A DNA stretch of 64,000 bases, taken from UBA9620 sp965220695 (GTDB taxonomy: Bacteria; Acidobacteriota; Vicinamibacteria; Vicinamibacterales; UBA8438). The stretch lies in the NCBI GenBank assembly GCA_965220695.1, contig OZ244838.1:3472001-3536000 (forward strand), written 5' to 3'. Under the pieces are notes generated by a model that was given only the letters and a program-made list of their open reading frames with translations, was not told the origin of the DNA and searched no databases. The position numbers were made by a program, and so were the translations under genes. Positions 16,952 through 23,630 of the stretch are shown here, piece after piece. The first letter of the stretch is position 1; every line of letters starts with the position of its first letter.

Positions 16952-17970
16952 GCGGACACGTCTCGTTCGGCAGCGAGTCGACTCGCCAGAAACGCACGAA
17001 ACCGATCCGCAGGCTCGACCTCTATCGCCAGGGCCAGGACCGCCAGAGGGACACCGAGCGGCTGCAACGGCTGCAAACGTACGTAGTCCTTGCCGGTCGT
17101 CACGATAGCCTGAGCTCCCGCCGCCGCGGCTGCGGTCCGGATACGCACAGCATCACGCGGAGTGAACTGATGGTGATCGCGAAACACCAGGGTGTCCGCG
17201 ATCTTGAAAGCGCGGGTGCGAAGATCGTGGAAAAACCGCTCCGGAGCCGCAATGCCGGCGACCGCCACCACCACCGACCCCGATTCAAGTGCGGCGTCAT
17301 CCGCCCCTGGCTCGCGGACGGTGACGGGTCCAACACGACGCCGGACGCCGAAGCTGCATGAGACACCCAGGCGTTCGGCGACGGCGCATCGCTGCTCATC
17401 AACGGCATCAACGACAACGAGCGCATCGGCGAATCGCGCCGTTGCCAGCCGCTCGCGCAAGCGTCCGGCAGGCAGCACCGCCGCATCACCGAGTTCGGAC
17501 GAAGAGACCACCAGCAGATCCGTACCGCGATCGAGGGACAGATGCTGGAAGCCATCATCCAGCACATGCACCGTGGCGCCGAGGGCGGTCTCTGCGAGTC
17601 GTCCCGCCAGGTACCGGTCTTCCGCCACCACTACCGCGGCGCCAGGAAGCGACTGCGCGAGCATCCAGGGTTCGTCTCCGGCATTTTTCCGCGACCCGAC
17701 CACCTGGGCGGCGTCTCGCACCACCTCGACTCCATCGACGCGTTCGGCCCGGCCGTACCCCCGGCTCAACACGGCTGGACGTTCGCCCATGGCGACCAGC
17801 AATTGCGCCACGTGCGCGGTCAGTGGCGTCTTGCCGCTGCCGCCGACCCTCAGCGCGCCGATGCTGATGACCGGTCGTCGCAAACGCCGGCGCGTCTCCC
17901 CGCGGCGTCTGTACCACAGTCGCCGGCGCCATGCCATCTCTCCGTACACCCGGCTGAGAAACGCCAGCAC
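16948..17970 (-). CDS. lpxK: Tetraacyldisaccharide 4'-kinase
   Basis: A 340-residue inner-membrane kinase phosphorylating the 4' position of lipid A disaccharide. P-loop VGGSGKTPLTAHVA, then LSRGYGR, the metal-site motif HVLDDGFQHLSLDRG, and RDHHQFTPRDAVRI plus TTGKDYVRL at the C-terminal end are LpxK hallmarks. The frame is open further upstream (to 18090), but GTG 17970 lies one base after the waaA stop and gives the usual family length and N-terminus (VLAFLSRVYG), so I chose it. Confidence 0.92.
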   Translation of the reverse strand: MLAFLSRVYGEMAWRRRLWYRRRGETRRRLRRPVISIGALRVGGSGKTPLTAHVAQLLVAMGERPAVLSRGYGRAERVDGVEVVRDAAQVVGSRKNAGDEPWMLAQSLPGAAVVVAEDRYLAGRLAETALGATVHVLDDGFQHLSLDRGTDLLVVSSSELGDAAVLPAGRLRERLATARFADALVVVDAVDEQRCAVAERLGVSCSFGVRRRVGPVTVREPGADDAALESGSVVVAVAGIAAPERFFHDLRTRAFKIADTLVFRDHHQFTPRDAVRIRTAAAAAGAQAIVTTGKDYVRLQPLQPLGVPLAVLALAIEVEPADRFRAFLASRLAAERDVSA

Positions 17971-17971
17971 G

Positions 17972-19297
17972 TCAGCGTGCCTCGAACGGAACCACGACTC
18001 TGGCCGGCGCGTCCGCGGCCGGCGGAAGCAGGGACGCAATAACAGCAAGGGTGCGATCGGTTGCGCCCCGATTCGTCTCGACCAGCGCACGCGCTGCCGC
18101 TCCGAGCGCAGCGCGGCGGACGGGGTCGCCGAGCAAGTCGGTCAGGGCCGGCTCGAGCGCCTCAGGCGATTCGATCTGTCTGGCGGCCTGATTCGTCAGG
18201 AACAGGTCGGCAATCTCGGCGAAGTTCTGCATGTACGGTCCGAAGATGATCGGCTTACCCCAGGCCGCCGGCTCGATCACGTTGTGGCCGCCCGCCGGCA
18301 CCAGGCTGCCCCCCAGAAACACCACCGTGGCAACCTGATACAGAGTCGCGAGCTCACCCACCGTGTCGAGCACGACGACCGCGGCGCGCGGCTCGCAATC
18401 CACCGGCAACGCACTGCGGCGGACCGTGTCGAGACCGTGTCCGACGGCCAGCGCTTCGACCTCCTCGGCCCGCTCCGGATGCCGCGGCGCCAGCACCAGC
18501 AGCGCGTCCGCCGTGCGTTGTCGGATACGGACGAACGCATCGAGCACCGGCGGCTCCTCGCCGTGATGGGTGCTCGCCGCCATCACGACGGCGCGTCCCG
18601 ACCTGATTCGGAACGCGTGCCGCACGACGGGGGTCATCCCGGGCACCCGCGATGCCGGTCGGGCGTCGAATTTCAGGTTTCCGGTCACGGTGACACGGTC
18701 GGCCGCGGCGCCGAGTTCGATCAGACGACGGCCTGACTCTTCGCTCTGTGCACAGCACCGATCGACATGGGCCAGCACCCGGCGAAAAAACGGCCGCGCA
18801 AGCAGATACCGTGGATGGGAACGGTTCGAAATGCGCCCATTGACGAGGATGGTCTTCACACGGCGGCGTGCGCACAGCGCCAGCAGATTGGGCCACAACT
18901 CGGTGTCGACCAGGACGACGAGCGCCGGGCTGGTACGCTGCAGTACCCGCGCCACAATCGATCGCAAATCGAAGGGAAAATAGAAGAGCCCATCGATCCC
19001 GTCCACGGACTCCGCCACCGCACGCCCGGTCAGGGTAGTCGTGGACAGCAACAGCGGGTGGCCCGGATATCGCTTGCGCAGGCCCGGGATCAACGCACGT
19101 GTCGAGAGCACCTCTCCGACTGACACTGCGTGGATCCAGATGGACGGTGTCCGGTCCGGATTGATAGTCTCTGGCAGCCGGCCCCAGCGCTCGGGAAGCG
19201 TTCCCACGTACTTGCCGTATCGGAGCGCCTGGTACAACAATCGCGGCGCGATCACGATCCCGTACGCAACGATGATCAGGCTGTACAGGAGATACAT
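17972..19297 (-). CDS. waaA: 3-deoxy-D-manno-octulosonic acid transferase
   Basis: A 441-residue GT30 enzyme that attaches Kdo to lipid IVA at the inner membrane. The N-terminus has one membrane segment (LLYSLIIVAYGIVIAPRLLY). WIHAVSVGEVLSTRALIPGL holds the catalytic Glu, and STTTLTGRAVAE, VDTELWPNLL and GGSLVPAGGHNVIEPAAWG are conserved. ATG 19297 is preferred over 19453 because the family begins close to the membrane segment. First gene of the LPS operon; a TATACT box sits 13 nt upstream. Confidence 0.94.
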   Translation of the reverse strand: MYLLYSLIIVAYGIVIAPRLLYQALRYGKYVGTLPERWGRLPETINPDRTPSIWIHAVSVGEVLSTRALIPGLRKRYPGHPLLLSTTTLTGRAVAESVDGIDGLFYFPFDLRSIVARVLQRTSPALVVLVDTELWPNLLALCARRRVKTILVNGRISNRSHPRYLLARPFFRRVLAHVDRCCAQSEESGRRLIELGAAADRVTVTGNLKFDARPASRVPGMTPVVRHAFRIRSGRAVVMAASTHHGEEPPVLDAFVRIRQRTADALLVLAPRHPERAEEVEALAVGHGLDTVRRSALPVDCEPRAAVVVLDTVGELATLYQVATVVFLGGSLVPAGGHNVIEPAAWGKPIIFGPYMQNFAEIADLFLTNQAARQIESPEALEPALTDLLGDPVRRAALGAAARALVETNRGATDRTLAVIASLLPPAADAPARVVVPFEAR

Positions 19298-19310
19298 CAG
19301 AGGGATGTCG

Positions 19311-19316
19311 AGTATA
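19311..19316 (-). promoter_or_regulatory. Candidate -10 box of the LPS operon (TATACT)
   Basis: TATACT on the minus strand ends 13 nt before ATG 19297 of waaA; a transcript would start about 6 nt before the ATG. No good -35 hexamer at the proper distance. Confidence 0.4.
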
Positions 19317-19539
19317 CGGTCATGCGGGAGCCACCAGGTTTGACCAGGGTGGGCGAGGATCCATAGAATGGAATGTTCGTTGGCGGATCCATGGCCCGTG
19401 TAATGTGAGTTCTGCCATGTTCGACTGGCGTGCGTCGTTGATGACCGCGCCACTCCCCGGTTACCTTACCGCCGGTATCCACCCCTGTCGAGCCCGCACC
19501 GACCGGTCGCGTCGCACTGCGACCGGGTCCGATGCGTTA

Positions 19540-19566
19540 CGAGACTCACACCACGGGCTGCTCTAG
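19540..19566 (+). repeat. Dispersed intergenic repeat, copy 3
   Basis: CACCACGGGCTGCT within this stretch is identical to copy 1 over 14 nt. The copy lies 34 nt before the gap start codon, just upstream of its Shine-Dalgarno. Confidence 0.6.
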
Positions 19567-19599
19567 AGCGCACCGAGAACGAAAACCGGAGGGAGACGC

Positions 19600-20607
19600 G
19601 TGGCAACTCGAGTAGGGATCAACGGATTCGGTCGCATCGGCCGGAACATCTTGCGCGCGGCGCGGAACGAGAGCGAGATCGAGATCGTCGCGGTGAACGA
19701 TATTACCGACGCGGCCACCCTGGCGCATTTGCTGAAGTACGACTCGGTGCTGGGCAATCTCAGCGACGACGTCGCTGTAGACCGTGACGGTATCCGGGCG
19801 GGGGATCGCCGCTTCCAGGTGACCGCCGAACGTGATCCGGCGAACCTTCCCTGGGGACAGCTCGGAGTCGACGTCGTCCTGGAATCGACCGGTATATTCA
19901 CCAAACGCGATGCCGCCGCCAAGCATCTCGCCGCCGGGGCCAAACGAGTGATCATCACCGCGCCGGCAAAACAACCGGACTTGACGATCGTGCTCGGCGT
20001 CAACGACAGGAAATACGATCCGGCCCGGCACAGAATCATCTCGAACGCCTCCTGTACCACGAACTGCCTGGCGCCGGTCGCCAAGGTCCTGAACGAGCAA
20101 TTCGGGCTGAGGCGCGGCTGGATGACCACGGTGCACTCGTACACCAACGACCAGAAGCTGCTCGACCTGCCGCACAAGGATCTGCGCCGCGCGCGTGCCG
20201 CCGGGGTCTCCATGATTCCCACCACGACAGGTGCAGCCGTCGCGGTGGGAGAGGTGCTGCCCGAGCTGAAAGGCAAGCTCGATGGCATCGCCATGCGGGT
20301 GCCGACTCCGAACGTGTCAGTGGTCGACCTCGTGGCCCAGCTTGACACGCAGACCACCGCAGACGCCGTGAACGCCGCTTTCTCCGACGCGGCCAACGGC
20401 CCTCTTCGCGGTGTGTTGCAGGTGACGACCGACCAGCTTGTTTCGATCGACTTCAAGGGCAATCCGCACTCGTCGATCGTGGATGCAGCCTACACCAGCG
20501 TGATGGACGGCGACTTCGTCAAGGTGCTGTCCTGGTATGACAACGAGTGGGGCTACTCGTCCCGGTGTGTCGACCTGATCAAGTTCCTCGCCGAAAAGGG
20601 GCTGTAG
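19600..20607 (+). CDS. gap: Glyceraldehyde-3-phosphate dehydrogenase, type I
   Basis: A 335-residue glycolytic GAPDH. N-terminal Rossmann motif VGINGFGRIGRNILR, catalytic loop ISNASCTTNCLAP with the active-site Cys at about residue 151, catalytic His in TTVHSYTNDQK, and WYDNEWGYSSRCVDL at the C-terminus. Start is GTG 19600 with a strong Shine-Dalgarno GGAGGGAG (19588-19595), one of the few clear ones here. Followed by pgk, tpiA and secG in the order known from many bacteria. Confidence 0.98.
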   Translation: MATRVGINGFGRIGRNILRAARNESEIEIVAVNDITDAATLAHLLKYDSVLGNLSDDVAVDRDGIRAGDRRFQVTAERDPANLPWGQLGVDVVLESTGIFTKRDAAAKHLAAGAKRVIITAPAKQPDLTIVLGVNDRKYDPARHRIISNASCTTNCLAPVAKVLNEQFGLRRGWMTTVHSYTNDQKLLDLPHKDLRRARAAGVSMIPTTTGAAVAVGEVLPELKGKLDGIAMRVPTPNVSVVDLVAQLDTQTTADAVNAAFSDAANGPLRGVLQVTTDQLVSIDFKGNPHSSIVDAAYTSVMDGDFVKVLSWYDNEWGYSSRCVDLIKFLAEKGL

Positions 20608-20702
20608 GCAGAGCGTCGGGCACTCGCCCGCCGGCCTTGCTCGGCAGATCTCCGACACTGCCGCTCATAACGTCCTGCAACCCGAACCGGCGGCGCACCA
20701 TC

Positions 20703-21905
20703 GTGACAAAGAGATCTATCCGCGAGCTCGACGTCGAGGGCCGACGTGTGTTCGTCCGAGTCGACTTCAACGTACCTGTTCTCGACGGGGTCATCGAAGA
20801 CGACACGAGAATTCGCGCGGCGCTCCCGACGTTGCGCCATGCGCTCGAACGGCGCGCCACACTTGTGCTCGGCACCCACCTCGGCCGCCCCAAGGGCGTG
20901 GTCGACCCCGACTGCAGCCTGCGTCCAGTGGCCGACCGGTTGACCGAGTTGCTCGGGCGGCCTGTCGTCTTCGCCAGCGACTGCATCGGCGACGCCGTGA
21001 CAACGGCATTGAGACAGGCGCCGCCGGATGGCGTGGTGCTGCTCGAGAACCTGCGGTTCCATCCGGGTGAGGAGTCGAACGACGGCAGATTCGCAGCGGC
21101 GCTGGCTGCGCCGGCGGACTGCTACGTCAATGACGCGTTCGGGACGGCACATCGCGCCCATGCCTCGACGGCAGGCATCGTGACGACCCTGCCCGACGCG
21201 GCGGCCGGGTTCCTGATGGCGGCCGAGCTACGCCACCTGGGCAACCTGCTCGGTTCGCCGGCGCGCCCCTTCGTCGCGATCCTCGGAGGAGCAAAGGTAT
21301 CGGGCAAGATGGAGGTCATCGAGAACCTCCTCGGAGGGGTCGACGCGCTGCTCATCGGCGGCGCCATGGCGTACACGTTTCTCAAGGCGCGCGGTCTGGC
21401 CGTGGGGCGCTCCCTCGTCGAGGATGACCTTGTCGCCGCCACCCGCGCCATCGAGCGTCACGCCGGCGCCGGGGGGGTCCATCTCGCACTACCCTCGGAC
21501 CACGTCGTCACGTCGGCGCTCGATGCGGAAGCGGCGCACGAGACTCTGGCGGTGGACGACCCGGCCATCGGCGAACGACTGGGGGTAGACATCGGCCCCG
21601 CCACCGCGCGGCGATATGCAGAGATCATCGCACGAGCCGGCACCGTCTTCTGGAACGGCCCGATGGGCGTGTTCGAGATCGCCCCGTTCGCGTCCGGCAC
21701 CCTGGCCGTTGCCGATGCGGTGGCCGGCAGCGACGCCGTATCGGTGGTGGGGGGAGGCGACTCGGTTGCGGCGATCGGCCGCGCCGGCGTCGGCGACCGC
21801 ATCACCCACATTTCAACCGGGGGCGGCGCCTCGCTCGAGCTGCTTGGCGGCCGGCGCCTCCCGGGCATCGAAGCGCTGCCGGACGCCGCCGAGGCCATCT
21901 GCTGA
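20703..21905 (+). CDS. pgk: Phosphoglycerate kinase
   Basis: A 400-residue PGK making ATP from 1,3-bisphosphoglycerate. RVDFNVPVLDGVIEDDTRI, LGTHLGRPKG and LLENLRFHPGEESND form the substrate domain; LGGAKVSGKMEVIENLL, FWNGPMGVFE and VVGGGDSVAAIG form the nucleotide domain; ISTGGGASLELLGG ends it. GTG 20703 gives the family N-terminus (VTKRSIRELD); longer in-frame extension into gap is not conserved. It lies 95 nt after gap, with no clear Shine-Dalgarno, and overlaps tpiA by 1 nt (TGATG). Confidence 0.97.
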   Translation: MTKRSIRELDVEGRRVFVRVDFNVPVLDGVIEDDTRIRAALPTLRHALERRATLVLGTHLGRPKGVVDPDCSLRPVADRLTELLGRPVVFASDCIGDAVTTALRQAPPDGVVLLENLRFHPGEESNDGRFAAALAAPADCYVNDAFGTAHRAHASTAGIVTTLPDAAAGFLMAAELRHLGNLLGSPARPFVAILGGAKVSGKMEVIENLLGGVDALLIGGAMAYTFLKARGLAVGRSLVEDDLVAATRAIERHAGAGGVHLALPSDHVVTSALDAEAAHETLAVDDPAIGERLGVDIGPATARRYAEIIARAGTVFWNGPMGVFEIAPFASGTLAVADAVAGSDAVSVVGGGDSVAAIGRAGVGDRITHISTGGGASLELLGGRRLPGIEALPDAAEAIC

Positions 21906-22684
21906 TGCGCACTCCATTCGTCGCCGCCAACTGGAAAATGCACAAGACTGTCGGCGAGGCAGTCGACTACGCGCGAACCTTCCTTCCACTGGTCGAGACC
22001 ATCTCCGATGTCGACGTCGCATTGGCGCCGTCCTTCCTCGCGTTACCGGCGCTCGTCGACGCCACCGCGCACAGCGGCATCGGTATCGCGGCCCAGAACG
22101 TCAGCGCCGAGGTCAGGGGCGCGTTCACCGGCGAGGTCAGTCTCGGCATGCTGCAAGCCGCCGGCGTGACGCTGGTCATCATCGGGCATTCCGAGCGCCG
22201 GCAGCTCTACGGCGAAACTGATTCCGGCGTGAACGCCAAGACACGCGCGACGCTCGACGCTGGTCTGATCCCGATCGTGTGCGTCGGCGAGACACTGGAA
22301 GAGCGGGAGGCGAATCGGACGATCGAGGTGATCGACCGTCAGATTCGCGACGGGCTGGCCGGTGTGTCGAAGGACCGGATCGCGGCCCTCATCCTGGCGT
22401 ACGAGCCAGTCTGGGCGATCGGCACCGGTCGGGTCGCCACACCTGATCAAGCCGGCGCCGTCCACCGGCACATCCGCGGGCAGCTTGCCTCTCGATTTGG
22501 AGACGAGGCCGCTACCGCCTGCCGCGTCATTTATGGCGGCAGCGTGAAACCGGGTAACGCCGGCGATCTGATGGCGCAGGCCGACGTCGACGGCGCGCTG
22601 GTGGGCGGGGCCAGCCTCGACCCGTTCGACTTCGCCGCCATCGTGGCGGCCAACCGTACATCCTCGTCATCGAAGGCGCTATAA
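21905..22684 (+). CDS. tpiA: Triose-phosphate isomerase
   Basis: A 259-residue TIM-barrel enzyme. FVAANWKMHKT contains the catalytic Asn/Lys, IIGHSERR the catalytic His, LAYEPVWAIGTGR the catalytic Glu and loop 6, and YGGSVKPGNA the phosphate-binding loop. ATG overlaps the pgk stop. Its own stop codon TAA is part of the TATAAT box that appears to drive secG. Confidence 0.98.
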   Translation: MRTPFVAANWKMHKTVGEAVDYARTFLPLVETISDVDVALAPSFLALPALVDATAHSGIGIAAQNVSAEVRGAFTGEVSLGMLQAAGVTLVIIGHSERRQLYGETDSGVNAKTRATLDAGLIPIVCVGETLEEREANRTIEVIDRQIRDGLAGVSKDRIAALILAYEPVWAIGTGRVATPDQAGAVHRHIRGQLASRFGDEAATACRVIYGGSVKPGNAGDLMAQADVDGALVGGASLDPFDFAAIVAANRTSSSSKAL

Positions 22685-22685
22685 T
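22680..22685 (+). promoter_or_regulatory. -10 box TATAAT for secG, leaderless arrangement
   Basis: A perfect TATAAT ends 6 nt before the secG ATG (22692), placing the predicted first transcribed base at or next to the A of ATG. It overlaps the tpiA stop codon. No -35 and no Shine-Dalgarno are visible. Confidence 0.55.
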
Positions 22686-22691
22686 CGGACG

Positions 22692-23078
22692 ATGTTGACC
22701 GTTCTCCTCACCGCGTTGCACGTGGCTGTCTGCCTGTTTCTCGTCGTCGCGGTCCTGATGCAGCAGGGCAAGGGCGGCGATATCGCCGCGGCGTTTGGCG
22801 GCAGCGGCAGTCAGACCGCATTCGGCGCACGGGCCGGCGCCACCGTCCTCACCCGCGCCACCACCGTACTCGGCGCGCTGTTCATGGTCGGCGCGATGAC
22901 GCTCGCCATCATGGGTCAGCGCGGCACCAGTTCGGTGCTCAGCGGGGTCGACGGTCCCGGGCTGCAGCCGGAGGCACCAGTCTCGGCGCCCGTCGAGGTC
23001 GACCCGGCGCAGGAGACACCGGCGACCGACGACGCGTCTGACACACCGGCGGACCCTCAGCCAGCGGAACCTCGGTAA
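22692..23078 (+). CDS. secG: Preprotein translocase subunit SecG
   Basis: A 128-residue protein with two membrane segments. The first is VLLTALHVAVCLFLVVAVLMQ, joined by the conserved loop QQGKGGDIAAAFGG and GSQTAFGARAGATVLTRAT, then the second helix TTVLGALFMVGAMTLAI. The C-terminal 50 residues are acidic and proline-rich, longer than minimal SecG. SecG stimulates SecYE/SecA export. Its position after tpiA is common in bacteria. Confidence 0.95.
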   Translation: MLTVLLTALHVAVCLFLVVAVLMQQGKGGDIAAAFGGSGSQTAFGARAGATVLTRATTVLGALFMVGAMTLAIMGQRGTSSVLSGVDGPGLQPEAPVSAPVEVDPAQETPATDDASDTPADPQPAEPR

Positions 23079-23101
23079 GGCGCAGCGCGACACCAAGATA
23101 C

Positions 23102-23189
23102 GCGGAAGTGGCGGAACTGGCAGACGCACTAGCTTGAGGGGCTAGCGAGCCAATGGCTCATGGGGGTTCAAATCCCCCCTTCCGCACCA
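23102..23189 (+). tRNA. tRNA-Leu (anticodon GAG)
   Basis: 88 nt including CCA, with the long variable arm of class II tRNAs. Acceptor GCGGAAG/CTTCCGC, anticodon stem-loop CTAGC-TTGAGGG-GCTAG giving GAG, T-arm GGGGGTTCAAATCCCCC. It follows secG by 23 nt. Confidence 0.97.
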
Positions 23190-23284
23190 TCCACAATGGT
23201 AAAGGGCATCGGGGACACGCAAGCAGCCATCGCGAGCGTTCGAGCGGAACTCACGCAGCGCTGTCCAGACTCGGAGGAACCCAC

Positions 23285-23614
23285 ATGGCACAAGTGACAC
23301 GACTGACAACAGCAATGAACAAGTCCCAGATGATCTCGGATATCGCAGCCCAGACTGAACTGACGAGGCAGGAAGTTGCCGCCGTCTTCACCGCGCTGAA
23401 CGGCGTGATCGCGCGTCACGTCACGAAGGGTGCTGCCGGGCAATGCACCATCCCCGGGCTGATGAAGATCAAGACCGTCACGAAGCCGGCCCAGCCCGCC
23501 AGGAAAAACGTCCCCAACCCGTTCCGACCGGGCGAGTTCATGGACGTGAATGCCAAGCCCGCCAGCACGCGCGTGAAGATCGTACCGCTCAAGGGTCTGA
23601 AAGACATGGTCTAG
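23285..23614 (+). CDS. HU-like DNA-binding protein
   Basis: A 109-residue protein of the HU/IHF fold. MNKSQMISDIAAQTELTRQE followed by VAAVFTALNGVIARHV is the helical dimerisation part, the arm region has KTVTKPAQPARKNVPNPF, and KPASTRVKIVPLKGLKDMV is a recognisable HU C-terminus. The arm is more proline- and lysine-rich than ordinary HU and the classic GRNP motif is replaced by KNVPNP, so this is a divergent member. ATG 23285 has GGAGG (23273-23277) 7 nt upstream. Likely a nucleoid or accessory DNA-bending protein. Confidence 0.85.
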   Translation: MAQVTRLTTAMNKSQMISDIAAQTELTRQEVAAVFTALNGVIARHVTKGAAGQCTIPGLMKIKTVTKPAQPARKNVPNPFRPGEFMDVNAKPASTRVKIVPLKGLKDMV

Positions 23615-23630
23615 CCGGGACGGAGGGCAG

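Larger units (their letters stand above)
19298..19599. other. Divergent control region between the LPS operon and gap
   Basis: About 300 nt separating divergent waaA and gap. It holds the waaA -10 candidate, repeat copy 3 (19540-19566) and the Shine-Dalgarno of gap. No small gene is visible. Confidence 0.5.

Noticed and set aside
17192..18736. Plus-strand frame of 514 codons opposite lpxK and waaA
   Set aside because: Shadow of two clear LPS genes; Arg/Ser/Pro-rich.
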